A DNA stretch of 64,000 nucleotides from Castanea sativa (lineage: Eukaryota; Streptophyta; Magnoliopsida; Fagales; Fagaceae), in NCBI RefSeq assembly GCF_040712315.1, contig NC_134013.1, positions 32,833,001 to 32,897,000 of the forward strand, given 5' to 3'. Position numbers and translations under genes: made by a program. Of this stretch, positions 9,740-21,161 are shown piece by piece; the first letter of the stretch is position 1, and every line of letters starts with the position of its first letter. Under the pieces are notes generated by a model, which did no database searches, had not been told where the DNA came from, and saw only the letters and a program-made list of their open reading frames with translations.

Positions 9740-10733
9740 CTATGCGCAAAAAACCGCCCCCGACAGCTTCTTTGTCTTTTCAACAAGGAAGTTGTTCTTA
9801 AACCGCAAAGCTCCAATGGTTTGATTTGCTTCATCAACCTTTGTAAAGAGCTCCTCTCGATCTAGCTCCATAGCACTCAGCTTCTTGGTGGCCAGCCTAT
9901 AAAGTTTCTCATGCTTCTCAGAAGCCTTGTACAACTTAGCATAGGCTGTATGGATGTCATCTTGTTCATCCATTTTCTCAAACTCAGACTCCACCAAGTC
10001 CTCTTCTTCATCTACCTCTTTGACAATCCCTTCAGTAGGATTCACTATGGCAGTGAAGGAATTCAAGATTCCCTCATCATCATTGTCATCTGACTTATCC
10101 TCAGACTCGGCATCACTCAAGGTAGTAGCAAGAGCCTTACTTTTCCCAATTGTCTTGAGATATGTTGGGCATTCTTGTTTCATGTGCCCAAAAACTTGAG
10201 ATCTAAAGAACTTTGGTCTGAAGGGAATGGTGTAATGACTGCCATTTTTAGCATCCTTCTTTCCTCTATCTTGGCTCTTGAATTATGAAGAACTGGATTG
10301 CTTTCGGTCCTTGTCAAATCCTTTCGCATTGTCATTCTCCATAAATTTCTTGAATTGCCTAGTGATGTAGGATTTCATCGTGGAACCTTTATCATTAGAA
10401 GACTCATCGGTCTCATTGCTTTTGGCCTTCAGTGCCATGTTCTTACTTTTGCTTGATTTCCCGATCCTAGTCAAACCCAACTCATGGGTTTGCAAGTTGC
10501 CAACCAGCTCGGTCAAAGGAATTTGTCAATGTCCTTTGATTCTTTGATGGTAGTGATCTTGGCATGGAATCTCTCAGGTAGAGATTTGAGCACCTTTCTT
10601 ACAACCTTGGGTTCGGGAATAGTTTCGCCAAGATTAAAGGCAGAGTTGACTATGTCCTTTAGCTTGGCATAGAACTCGTCAAACAACTCATCCTCCTTCA
10701 TCTTAATCTCTTCAAAGCTCGTAGTAAGCCTTT
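9740..10733 (-). pseudogene. Copia-type retrotransposon gag fragment
   Basis: Minus-strand frames read in order: a UBN2-type gag segment (FDEFYAKLKDIVNSAFNLGE, SLPERFHAKITTIKES), a Lys/Ser-rich linker (MKSYITRQFKKFM), a degenerate zinc knuckle ending FGHMKQECPTYLK whose first cysteines are lost, and an acidic coiled-coil tail (TAYAKLYKASEKHEKLYRLA). This is the gag order of Ty1/copia elements. Frameshifts and a stop just after SSSS break it, and no protease, integrase or RT follows. On the 10733 side it abuts DEFL-unit sequence directly, so the element is a truncated insert. Confidence 0.8.
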
Positions 10734-11268
10734 GGGAAATTGTATTTTAATTCTTAGAAATTTTGATACAATTGCCATATTAGTTTAAGTGAAAATAACC
10801 AACTAGTGCGCTGCCTTATTTCTACTTATTCTCCTTATATTTAACTCAAGTAAATTCATTCTCCCATTAATAAAGTTTCAATAAATACACTAGATTTTTT
10901 CCTTAAACTTAAAATCCCAAATAAATTAACTACTTATTTTGCGGTCGTGATAATCTAGAAAGATAAGTTTTTGTTTTCAATTTTAGGATAATCTAGCAAG
11001 ATAAGTTCAATACAAGTTATCCTTTTACTTTTGCACTCTATAAATACCATCAAAAAATTTGGTAAGGACAAGGTGTAAAACCCATGTTTTACCCATGGGT
11101 ATTAGAATTTAATCTCTAAGTTAAAAGGACTAACTAAGTTGTTGCCTTATTTCTACTTATTCTTCTTATATTTAACTTAAGTGAATTCATTCTCCCATTA
11201 ATAAAGTTTCAATAAATATACTAGATTTTTGCCTTAAAATCCCAAATAAATTAACTACTTATTTTGCA
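10734..11268. other. Relic blocks of the DEFL unit
   Basis: Two partial copies of the third-type exon plus promoter block: one at about 10741-11050 with its ATG mutated to ATA, and one starting near 11130 that continues beyond the foldback element. Both keep 'CATTCTCCCATTAATAAAGTTTCAATAAAT'. Between them is a short unrelated piece. Confidence 0.5.
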
Positions 11269-11707
11269 GGGAGAAAATGGGCAAAATTGCCCATTTCGTG
11301 CAAAAAAATTAGCGTGTTGTCCCATTTCTCAAACTAATTAGGGAAATGCCCCTCTTTCGAAACTCGATTTTCTTAAAATCGAGTTTCAAAAAAAAAAAAA
11401 TTTCTGGAGCCCTATAGTGGCATTTTAAGGAGCCTATAGTGACGTTTTAAGGACCTATAGTGGCGTTTTGGAACTCGAGCTCCATGAACTCAAGTTCCAT
11501 GCAAGTTATTTTTTTTTTACTTATAACTCAAGTTCATGGAGCTCGAGTTCCAAAATGTCACTATAGGCTCTTTAAAACGTCACTATAGGGTTTAACTCGA
11601 TTTTGAGAAAATCGAGTTTCAAAAAAGGGGCATTTCCTTAATCAGTTTGGGAAATGGGGCAACATGCTAATTTTTTTGCACAAAATGGGCAAAAGCCCAT
11701 TTTCGCC
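11269..11707. mobile_element. Foldback MITE, nearly full-length inverted repeat
   Basis: A 439-bp element whose two halves are inverted copies: GGGAGAAAATGGGC at the left, GCCCATTTTCGCC at the right, with internal arms including AACTCGATTTTCTTAAAATCGAGTTT and ATAGTGGC/GTCACTAT blocks. Flanks TATTTTGCA (11260-11268) and TATTTTGCG (11708-11716) form a 9-bp TSD with one mismatch; other copies of the block give the empty site TTATTTTGCGGTCG. A 9-bp TSD suggests Mutator-type mobilisation. A folded transcript would form a long hairpin. Confidence 0.8.
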
Positions 11708-11725
11708 TATTTTGCGATCGGGATA

Positions 11726-11820
11726 ATCTAGCAAGATAAGTTTTTGTTTTTTATTTTTAGGATTTTCTAGCAAGATAAGTTCCATGCAAGTTATCCTCTT
11801 TACTTTTGGCACTCTATAAA
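11726..11820 (+). promoter_or_regulatory. DEFL copy 2 promoter
   Basis: ATCTAGCAAGATAAG at 11726-11740, TTCTAGCAAGATAAG at 11765-11779 and TATAAA at 11815-11820, 98 bp before the ATG at 11918. Same arrangement as at copy 1. Confidence 0.6.
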
Positions 11821-11917
11821 TACCAGTAAAGTATTCTTGGTCCTCTCAAAATACTGGGCAATATTATTTGAAGTATTGGAAATTTGGATTCATTGGTGAT
11901 ATTGGTTTTTGGTGAAA

Positions 11918-11974
11918 ATGACTAATCACACCACCGCCTTGTTTTTTCTGCTTATTCTTTTGTATTCAGCTCTG
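11918..11974 (+). pseudogene. DEFL first-type signal exon of copy 2
   Basis: ATG then codons for MTNHTTALFFLLILL, ending at a GTGAAT donor. It is 57 nt, one base shorter than the intact 58-nt exons, which shifts the splice phase from 1 to 0, so it could not join the known exon-2 frame. Confidence 0.55.
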
Positions 11975-12149
11975 GTGAATTCTTCTTTCCATTAATAAAT
12001 AGTTTTTTTAGTTTTTTTTTTATTTTAAATTAACTCACACACACATGGGCAAAAGGAAGAGAATTTTTGAAAGGCTTACAATACAGTAGTAATTTAGGTA
12101 TTAGAAATTTGGAATACATTTGCCAGACATTTTATTGGGTTATGTGAAA

Positions 12150-12207
12150 ATGCTTGATTTCACCACCGCCTTTTTAATTATACTTGTTCTCTTTGTATTC
12201 GACTCAG
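12150..12207 (+). other. DEFL second-type signal exon of copy 2, structurally intact
   Basis: 58 nt: ATG, codons for MLDFTTAFLIILVLFVF, and a phase-1 GTGAAC donor, fully matching the phase of exon 2. It lies about 230 bp downstream of the first-type exon. The same tandem pair occurs in the other units. Its exon 2 at 14533 has lost the usual acceptor. Confidence 0.55.
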
Positions 12208-12381
12208 GTGAACTCTTTTTCCCAAATAATTTAGATTTGTGATAATATTATTATAAATAAAAAAAGAACTGTTTTGTTTATTGTCCACCATCATTCCAAA
12301 TAGAAGCTTCTCTGGAAAAAACCAATTAAAAAATTTCATTATATCCCTTCTAAGAATAATTTCTATTCCGTTCGGTATTTC

Positions 12382-12525
12382 CAGTGGCAGACCATCACAA
12401 GGACAGAAGGGGGCCTTGGCCCTCCAAAGTTTTTGAAAAAAATTAAGGAATGTTTTTTTTTTTTGGAATTATCCTAAATATTTTTAAAAGAACCTTATCA
12501 TTTTGCCCCTCATACTTGATAATGT

Positions 12526-12575
<50 letters not shown>
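12382..12575. mobile_element. hAT-like terminal fragment and (TA)n tract
   Basis: Starts CAGTGGCAGACC..AAGGGGGCCTTGGCCCTCC, a form common at plant hAT-type element ends and similar to 62735-62790. It interrupts the DEFL unit just after TTCGGTATTTCC. A (TA)n run of about 22 units ends the stretch (about 12531-12575). The second terminus was not located. Confidence 0.4.
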
Positions 12576-12580
<5 letters not shown>

Positions 12581-14249
12581 AGAAAGTCTAAAAATAAACA
12601 TAACTTTCATTTGAATAGAGGAATAATGCTATAGATACAAATTATTTTCCAAAAAAATATTACAAAATGCTGATTGGATTAGTGGTTATTGCTAAATGAA
12701 AAAATGATATTAATGGTTGGCTTAAATGAAAATCAATGAAAGGTTAACGACATCAACATTTTGTGAAAATATTGTAAAATAGAATACAATCTTTTTTTTT
12801 TTTTTTTTTTTTTTCCAGTTCTTTCCTTTTCTCATTGCTACTGCAGTTTTGTGTTTACAATATAAAAGCATGTGGTGGGCCTTTTTGGGCTTTGGGCTGG
12901 ATTGCTCTTGTTGTATCACGGCCTTGTGATTTTGGGGTAGGAGAGTCGAGACTGGCCTAATTGAAACACACCTTAAGCCAACTTGTGCACAAGTTGAGCC
13001 CTTCTTGTGCTGACGCATCTTGGTAAGAGCCTTAAGTGTATCACATACTCACGGCAGGAAAAACTGTTACAAATGTTATAGCAAGAAACGCAATGCAGCA
13101 GGACAACTAAAACATTTTAACTAAAGCATCTTCTACTAATAATAACAATAATACATGAACAGCTACAACATGATTACGAAAAAGGAAGATTAATAGCAAG
13201 ATGTTGAGTTAGTCATTAATAAGACAAGAGGAAAGAAGATTAGTCTACTAAAAGAATGGGCTTGGCTCTCTAACAGATTCAAGTCCAAATGGGAACCAAT
13301 CTCAAATGTGGGTAACCTCAAAAGGGGCTCTTGCCACAGAAGTTACGCACTTTGGAAAAATGACCTAGATGGCTTGATCTTGGATTCTTGATTCATTAGA
13401 AAGTGGGCTATTGAGAGAGAGAGAAATGGGTAGCCTATAGATATATGCTTTTACTTCTATAACTCATAAAGAAATGGGTAGCCTATTGATACATGCTTTT
13501 ACTTCTATAACTCATATTCTCCCATTACTTTGGTTTTCTGTATTCTTTCTTTCTTCGCTTTCTCTGCTTTCTTTCTTTCTTTCTCTTTATTTTTCCATAT
13601 CTCTTGTTTGCCATTTTTTTCTTCCTTTTTTTCCTCCTCGTTCACTATGCACGTCTAAGGCCTTTTATACTGTCTATCATGACAGGATTTGCCATTTTTA
13701 CCCCTTAACAGCTTTTGGCCTATTGTGGGTGTCCTTCCAAGGCTGCCTACTGGTATGCCAGCTGGCTAGCCACCACCACTACATTGTGTTGGCTGTGCCA
13801 TGCCTCATCCCCAAATAAAATTCATTTTGTATTTTTTTTTTTATACTTCCCTTGACACTCCCATCCAGATAAGGGTTAAACTTCTCCCTTACCAACCTCT
13901 ATAGCATGCACCTAGTGATTCCAACTCATGTTTACCACTTTTGGATGAGATGTCATTCCAGTAGGACATTTCTCCCAAAAGAGCTTGAGCAGGAGTCCAA
14001 AATAGGCTCCCTCTTCTCTCCAAGGCCAGACCACACCATTTTTTTACCTCTGACCCGTGGTCGACCTACCCTGTATTGGCTGGGTACAGGTAGGTGGTGC
14101 CTAATCCCTGTGTGCATGCTCCACTTCCATATGAGTCCATTGCTTTTCTGGCTCTCACGTGTTTGCCATTGCCTCCAAGTTTGTCTGATTCTATTGCACG
14201 CTCTGGTGTTTGTTTAACTTGCGGCATGAATGAGTCTAGAAAGCAAAGT

Positions 14250-14253
<4 letters not shown>
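12576..14253. other. Insertion of unknown origin in the copy 2 intron
   Basis: About 1.6 kb absent from the other DEFL units, more GC-rich around 13670-14210 with frequent CCTTGGC, GGCCTATT and CACTCC blocks. Open stretches at 13474-13818 and 13906-14217 have no recognisable domain and the first is low-complexity. It may be a degraded LTR element; no termini or TSD found. Confidence 0.35.
13425..13522. repeat. ~48-bp tandem duplication
   Basis: The block AAATGGGTAGCCTAT.GATA.ATGCTTTTACTTCTATAACTCAT occurs twice in direct succession with few differences. Confidence 0.8.

Positions 14254-14302
<49 letters not shown>
14254..14302. repeat. (GA)n microsatellite
   Basis: About 24 GA units. The same tract, flanked by 'AGAAAG.CAAGTAATT', lies at 27131-27215, so it belongs to the DEFL unit. 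Confidence 0.9.
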
Positions 14303-14305
<3 letters not shown>

Positions 14306-14532
14306 CTTAACTAAATGGTAGTGTCATCAATTTGATAAAAAAATTGTATCCAGTTCACAAATCTTCCGCTTTTGTTACTCTTTGGAAGAAATCAAGGTTG
14401 ATTGTCTTACCTCCAATTTTTTCAAAAAGGTCGGTTCTCAGATTTTAACTCATAATGAGTCCCTTTAAGTGGAAGACAATTTCCATCACGTTAAGGCTAA
14501 ACATCTAAATTGTATTACACATTTATAATATT

Positions 14533-14802
14533 TTGATGAATATTTTATGCAAAGTTGAAAGGTCCAATATGGTTTATATATGTAATTATAATATGGGTTA
14601 TGATGTTGTGTCAACTACTATGCTTCCTACGACGAGGGCTTTTGCTATATGTACTGCTGGTTTAGGTACATGTACCACCGATGAAGGCTGTGGTGATGCC
14701 TGCCTTTACCATCGTTACTTTGGTCAAGCATCTTGCGTCCTTGTGGGAGGTGCAAAAGTGTGTGAATGTTATTACAAATGTCCTCCAGCTAGATCTCCTT
14801 AA
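14533..14802 (+). pseudogene. DEFL copy 2, exon 2
   Basis: The frame encodes the eight-cysteine domain (LCTAGLGTC, GCGDAC, ASC, VCECYYKC) with the same spacing as copy 1 and several substitutions between cysteines. The acceptor TGTGTCAG has become TGTGTCAA, removing the AG used by copy 1, so splicing from 12207 in frame is not supported. Domain 1 ends at TAA, and a one-base deletion then puts the second domain out of frame. A LINE is inserted 75 bp further on. An ATG at 14533 opens the frame but would give a protein without a signal peptide. Confidence 0.65.
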
Positions 14803-14877
14803 AATTATGTATTAATGGTTTAGAAATATGTGACAAATAGTTGCAATGCCAAGTGTGTTATTAAACATCAAAATGGT

Positions 14878-15731
14878 TTAGGTACATGAATATGAACTCT
14901 TTGCTGATTTCTTAGAAGTGATGTTCTAAGAAATGCGAAGTGTACAAGACAGATATAAACTCTTTGCTGATTTCTTAGAGGTGATGTTCTAGATGAGAGA
15001 TAGGATTGATGTTAATCTTCCAGCCATGACTGTGTGGCTAATCTGGAATAGGCGTAATGCAGCCAGGGCGGGGGAACCTATTATGGAGTATCATGAAATC
15101 CGAGCTAGAGCAAAGTCCCTGTTAATGGAGTATCATTCTGTTCAGGTGCAGGAGCATCGGGTCCCAACGAAGCGAAGCAGAGCTGTTAGATGGATACCCC
15201 CAATCCCCCCTATGTATAGAATTAATTTTGGTGGGGCGATATTTAGCAAAATTGGAGCGGCGGGATTTGGAGTAGTTATCTGTGACTCCTCGGGCCAGGT
15301 GATTGGTGCTTTGGTAGAACGCATACCCATTCCTATGTCTGTGGCTACAGTCGAAGCTCTTGCTTGTCGAAGGGCCTGAATCTTTGCAAAAGAGTTATGT
15401 ATCTTCGAGACAGTTTTTGAAGGTGATGCTAAAGTCATTATTAAAGCTTTGTTGGCTGAAGAGGTGGATCAACCAAAATATGGACATGTAATTCAGGATA
15501 GTCTTCTTTTAGCTTCTCATTTTCGGGTGTGTAACTTCATCCATGTTAACCGCTTAGGCAATTCTAGTGCCCATCTTCTTGCCAGACATTCTAAGTCAGG
15601 CAATAAGCTACAGGTTTGGATGGAATCCATGCCTGATGATATAGCTCCTTTTGTTACAGGGATTCTCTGTAATTTTTCTTCTTTGTATAATACTTGACCT
15701 CTGGGTCTGGATTCTCCCAAAAAAAAAACAG
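14878..15731 (+). mobile_element. 5'-truncated LINE with RNase H-like domain, inserted in DEFL copy 2
   Basis: Encodes the C-terminal part of a plant non-LTR retrotransposon ORF2: a linker (VWLIWNRRNAARAGEP) then an RVT_3-type RNase H domain (WIPPIPPMYRINFGGAI, GVVICDSSGQVIGAL, EALACRRA; after a stop, FEGDAKVII, VNRLGNSSAHLLARH). A TGA within the domain at 15377-15379 and truncation make it dead. It ends in an A-rich tail. CAAAATGGT at 14869-14877 recurs at 15732-15740, extendable to about 15 bp with one mismatch, a normal LINE TSD. It splits the second DEFL domain of copy 2. Confidence 0.85.
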
Positions 15732-15740
15732 CAAAATGGT

Positions 15741-16030
15741 CAAGGAAGCTCTGATGGTTTTTCCATTAGATTGTGTTTTGTTAAGCATATTTATATCTGC
15801 CATCTACCCAAAATACATGCAATTAGAATAAGAGGAAAAAAAAAAAAAACCATTGCTTTAGCCAATCCGGATTTCACCTTTACTCCCAGATTGTAATCCA
15901 AATGTTATCTTAATATTAGGAGAATCTTTAAATGGATAGTGGGTGAAAAAAAAATAATAAAAAAGGAAGAAGAAGAAGAACCGTATTATTTAGAGGGGTT
16001 GATATTGAATTTTATCCGCCTAATTTGGGG
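15741..16030. other. Remainder of DEFL copy 2 second domain and 3' flank
   Basis: Continues CAAGGAAGCTCTGATGGTTTTTCC..TTGTGTTTTGTTAAGC, the end of domain 2, then the 3' flank shared with 7230-7500 and 25045-25310. Confidence 0.6.
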
Positions 16031-16040
16031 TGTCGAAATC

Positions 16041-16678
16041 ATTGTTATTAATACCGTTTCGGACCCCGTTTCGGTTTGTCCAGTGGAATGGAATATTTCG
16101 GTACCGGCCGATTTCGGCGTACCGTTTTAAAGTGTTTCGGGTTCCTAAAAATTAAATTATATATATTCTTGTAAAACATAAAATTGTCAATTCTAATAAA
16201 TAAATAACTAAATTTCAAATAATACAAATCATTTAGTCTTAACTCTTAAGTCTTAAACATCAATATAACATCTATTTAACATCACACAATAAGAAGATTT
16301 ACAAGACAATAACTAAACATCAAATAATACAAAACATTTAGTCTTAACTTTTATGTCTTAAACCTCAATACAACATCAAACAATAAGAAGATTTATAACA
16401 AGTCATTACTCATTACATAAGCACATAATAATTAATAACTAATAAGCCAACAAAATTTATAACATAATATTAGCCATCAAAAATTTTTTTTTTTTTTTTT
16501 CCATAGGCCAAATCATGTACTGGCCGGAATTCACATCTCGGCCGGAATTGGCCGGAATGGACCGGAATGGCCCGAAATCTAGCCCGAGGTGGAACGTTGG
16601 GTATCCCGGTACCGGTTTGCATACCGGAACGAAAAATTCCAGCCGTTCCGGCCGGAACGGAACGGAATCAATAACAAT
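16041..16678. mobile_element. ACCGG-rich TIR element with 10-bp TSD
   Basis: Begins ATTGTTATTAATACCG and ends CGGAATCAATAACAAT (inverted). TGTCGAAATC occurs at 16031-16040 and 16679-16688, a perfect 10-bp TSD, and paralogous units show the uninterrupted site. Both ends carry dense ACCGG/CCGGAACGG motifs. No transposase. A relative with a 9-bp TSD lies at 47076-48106. Confidence 0.8.
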
Positions 16679-16688
16679 TGTCGAAATC

Positions 16689-19070
16689 CCATTTTTTATC
16701 ACAAAAAATTACAAAAATTACCATTTTGAACCCATGATGTAGGGAATGCAAAAAATGGTGGAATTTATCCCAAATAGATATTAGATTACCCTTATCAAAA
16801 AAAAAAAAAAAGATATTAGATTACCCCATTTTTCATGTGTTGAGGTAAAAATGATGAAAATGTCATTGTTAACCAATCTTTAACCTAGGTTGACCATAGT
16901 AAGTATTTCACGCAAATGCTAAATTTTACACTTTTTTTGTCTAATTGAATATTTTCAAACACTTTTTTAAAAGTTTGACCAAGTTTAAACGTAGTCAGAA
17001 GTCAGAACATATTTGATCTCAATTTGACCAAAAAGATCTAATCGTGTGATCAAGAAAATATTTAGCCCAAATGGCAGATTGTGAAATTCCTTCAATTTGA
17101 TTGTTCAAGGGCCCAGATCAAACTTAAAACAGGTAAGATATCGCAAAAATATGAGGAAAAAAAAAAACTGCTTGACAATTAGAATTTGCTGGCAATGCTG
17201 CTAAAGATATAATATATTATATTTCTATGGCCTAAAAGCATTAGCATTGGCCCATGGGGGTGTAAAACATGCCAATGACTAATATTAAACCCCAAACACC
17301 AAAAATCTCTACATCTGGTGTCTATATCTAAAAGATTTTAGCCACAAGCTAGTACAATCTCACTCTAGCAATTGCTTCTCCTTTTTTTTTCTTTTTTTTT
17401 TTTCTTTCTCACTTTCCCCTCTGTCTCTCTCTCTCTCTTTATCTTTAACTCATTGTGTAATTTATATTATTTTAATGGGTTATATATAAAAATAAGAAAT
17501 GAGATATTGAGAATGAGTTCCTTTGTCAAAAAGATTCCTCTAAGGGAAAACTCCATTGAGGATAAACTAGTGTGGCCTTTTGTCCACTCGGTCTTATATT
17601 CGTGAAGTTTGGCTAAAAGGTTCTTACTCGGATTATATTTTGCCTCTACAGATTGATAGCTCAGTCTCTCTTTGACAATCTGTTTGGAAGAAGATCTAGG
17701 GACAAGCTGTTCTTAATAAATAATATTTTAAGGTAAAAAATTTACTTTAGAGCGCTTGCTGTTCTTATAAATCTGATATTTTAATTATTAGAATTTAAAA
17801 ATAAAAAAGAAAAATTTCCAACTTGTGGATCCAACCAAATCCACTTGGGTTGAGTTGGGTTTGGTTGGACATCTATTATGAGTTTATTTGGATTGAGTTG
17901 TCTTCAACTCAATTATGGTGGGTTGGATTAAAAAAATCTTTCAACCTGACCCACACAAATCCCTTCTTATTATTGGGTATCTATTATAATTATGTTTTTA
18001 TATGACACTATTCAATATATAATTATTGTTATTGTTATAAATGTATTTGTATATAAAACTATCTATTCTACTATTTTAGAAAAATATATGGAATGTTAAG
18101 ATTCTAGTTTAGTGTTTAAATATAAAACATAATATAAACTTGATTAAAAAAATAAATATTAAAATACCAATGTGTGAAATTGTGATGCCTCAAAACTTTA
18201 TGTGGCAAAATATCTTGAAGTCAACCAAAAGTTAAGCATTTTTATTTTGTAGTTACTAATAGCTATTAATTATGATTTGTGTTTTATATGGAATAATCAA
18301 AAATATAATTATGTTAATTATTAATATGTATTTATTATGGCTTTCTTTTTTGACAAAAAACTCACATACATTAGGGTGGAGGGAAGAGGATTTTTGAAAG
18401 ACTTAATAGACTAAAAAATGTGTATTATAATAGTTGTGTTTTTAGATGGAAATATCTACTCCACCATTTTTTATATATAAAAGAATGATATGTCAACATT
18501 CTAATTGAGTATTTAAATGTGGGATAGAATTTAAACACAATTAATTGAGTTTAGATTCTATTCCACATTTAAACACTCAAATAAAACTATGAGGCCTTAA
18601 AATGTTCTATGAAAAATATTATGAGGTCATCCAAAAGCTAAACAACTTTAGTTTAATATAATATATGTTATATTAGTCAGTATAGACCTGGATAGTCCCA
18701 AAAAGAGTCGGTATAGACCTAAAAGGCCTATCCTGGTGTTTTTTTTCCAAGCGCTTTGTAGCGCTGCGCAACAAGTGTGGCAATTAACTCACACACACAA
18801 GGGTAGAAGGAAGAGAATTTTGAAAGACTTACAATAGGTTGTATCTTAAGTATTAGAAATTAGAAATGTGTATTGAGAGATCAAGGTTGAAAGTCTTACC
18901 CACAAATTTATTTTTGGTTCTCGGACTCGAACCCATGATCTGCCCCTTTTGGTGGAAGAATATTACCATTACATTAAGGCTTGACCTCTAAATTGTGTCA
19001 CATAATAATAAATTTACAAAAAATATATATATATATGATGAATATTTTATGCAAAATTTAATGGTCGAAA
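16689..19070. other. Decayed DEFL-unit spacer of copy 3
   Basis: Pieces collinear with 7540-7830, 1480-2060 and 3280-3560 of copy 1, joined with deletions. No signal exon, promoter motif pair or TATA block was found here, so copy 3 appears to have lost its 5' half. An 18661-18785 stretch of moderate GC is foreign to the unit. Confidence 0.45.
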
Positions 19071-19116
19071 ATGATTTATATATGTAATGATAATGTGGGT
19101 TGTGATTTTGTGTCAG

Positions 19117-19352
19117 GGACCATGCTTCTTACGGTGAACGCTATTAGATGTGCTGCTAATATAGGCTCATGTGGCAGCGATTTCATTTGCAATGCAATTT
19201 GCAATACGGATTTTCCTGGTGGTCGAGGATTTTGTAACATAGTGGGAGTGGGAGGTTCAAGAGCGTGTAACTCTAATTACGATTTTCCTCCAACTGGATC
19301 TTCCACAAAATTATGTATTGATGATGCTTCAGGAATATGTGACAGTAGTTGA
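19117..19352 (+). pseudogene. DEFL copy 3, exon 2, two-domain form
   Basis: After the acceptor TGTGTCAG the frame reads GTMLLT and then a diverged first domain (RCAANIGSC, FICNAIC, GFC, SRACNS). The linker PPTGSSTKLC runs straight into the second domain with no stop, unlike copies 1, 2 and 4. The frame then stops at TGA 19350-19352, exactly where the other copies have TGC for a conserved Cys. Past this the frame continues with NAKC and RLC motifs, including a further Cys-to-Tyr change. The last Cys of domain 1 is also replaced. No exon 1 lies upstream. It shows that the ancestral gene encoded two linked domains. Confidence 0.65.
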
Positions 19353-19892
19353 AATGCCAAGTGCATTAGTACGCATCCAAATGGTCAAGGAAGCTATGAT
19401 GGCTTTTCGACGAGGTTGTGTTTTGTTGGGCATATTCATATCTGCCATGTATTAATCTTAATCTACACAAAATACATGCAATGAGAATAAAAGAAGAAAT
19501 AAACCACAGCTTTAGCCAAGAAAATCTCCTTGCTTCTTCAAGATTGTATTCCAAATATGTTATATTAATTTTAGGAGAAACTTAAAAGAGATAAGGTTAG
19601 TGGGTGAAAAAAACAAATAAAGAGAAGAAGAAAAAGCATAGTCTTATTTAGTAGGGTAGATACTATACTTTATATGACTTATATTGTGTGCTAAAATCCA
19701 TATTTTTCACAAAGAATTACAAAAATTACCATTTTGATCCTAGGATTTATGGAATGCTATAAATGTTGGAATTCATCCCAATTGGATGTTAGATTACTTA
19801 ACCCAACTCACCTATATTTAATGTACATTTAAAAAATATATTATATGGTTTTATTATTTAATTATTATATGGTTGGATGTACAAAAAAATAA
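19353..19892. other. Copy 3 domain 2 tail and 3' flank
   Basis: Remaining second-domain sequence, then 3' flank shared with 45866-46030, then AT-rich spacer up to the MULE. No separate gene. Confidence 0.5.
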
Positions 19893-20488
19893 GGGTAAAA
19901 TATCATTTTTGTCTCTAAACTTTCGAATGTTTGTTTTTTATCCCTAGACTTTGCAAATGTTCTACTTTACATTTTTCTGTCTATGTCCATTAGTTTATAT
20001 TCTACGTGGCTTAATAGAATGTTGACGTGGTATTTGACTTAAACCAACTATTTGGTTCAAAAAATTATGGACACATGGCATGCATTTATTCGCACACGTG
20101 CAAAACACATTCCCATTCCAAGCCAATACATAGCCAACTAGGTTTGACTAGAAAATGAGTTTTTATAGTTCTTGTTTGGTAGCTGAGAAATAGAGGAAAG
20201 TAATTTATAGTAAGCTATTTTAGGTTTAGCTAAGTTTTCCCACTATTCGAAATCCAAAGCATTACGCTATGAATTGTTTAATTATGTTTTATGAGTTTAC
20301 TTTATGTCCTTTCATTTTTCTTTTACTTTTCTAACCAATCAAACAAAATGTCAAGGATTTTCAAGTTCACAAAAACTTAAAATCAGAATAATAGTGAAGG
20401 CGGAGAATCTAGTCAGATTTTGATGGTTATCATACCAGAAATCTTTCAAATTTGTTGGATTTCAACATGAGAGAGGTTACAAACCAAC

Positions 20489-20490
<2 letters not shown>

Positions 20491-20542
<52 letters not shown>
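20491..20542. repeat. (AG)n microsatellite
   Basis: About 26 AG units inside the MULE. The twin element near 545-560 has only a few GA units, so it expanded after duplication. Confidence 0.9.
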
Positions 20543-20544
<2 letters not shown>

Positions 20545-21161
20545 CAGGATTGGGGATTTTCAATTTTGAACTTTAATAACGAAAATCCTCATAGTAAAAT
20601 AATGTAATTTAAAATGGCATGTGTGATTTGGTGAAGGAATTTATTCACTCACAAAACAAAGAAAACCCCATCACCAGCCCAACCCCTACCTCTCTCTAGC
20701 TCTACCACTTTCAACATTTTCTTCGCCAAATCTCTTGAGTAAACCTTCCAAGATGTGTGTGTGCAAGCCTTCAATCTCTAAACAAAACCTATATACCCCA
20801 AATACTCATTCAATTGTTTTTATTTCTTATTTTTCACTTTTTCTGCGATTTCTATAAAACGATTTTTAGGGTAGTCTCTATCTTTGTTATCAAAGAACAG
20901 GCTATTATCAATTTTGCTAATAAGAGACAGAAAGAGGCTATTAGGTAAGAAGAGAAAGTGAGTTATAATGGTGATAGTTCAGCAAGGAAAGTGAGATGAG
21001 TGGGTATTATTGTTTTTCACGTGTGCCAATAAAGGCAAGCCATGTGTCTATAATTTTTTTAAACAAAATGGTTTGGTTTAAGTTAAATACCATGTAAGCA
21101 TTCCATTATGCCACGTGGGATATAATAAATAGACATAGATGGAAGGATATAAAATAGAATG

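Noticed and set aside
13474..13818. Hydrophobic open frame in the copy 2 intron
   Set aside because: Arises from a CT-rich low-complexity run (TTTCTTTCTTTCTTTCTC); no homology recognised and no conserved start context.
15142..15438. Minus-strand open frames over the LINE
   Set aside because: Shadows of the RNase H-like frame on the plus strand, with no domain of their own.
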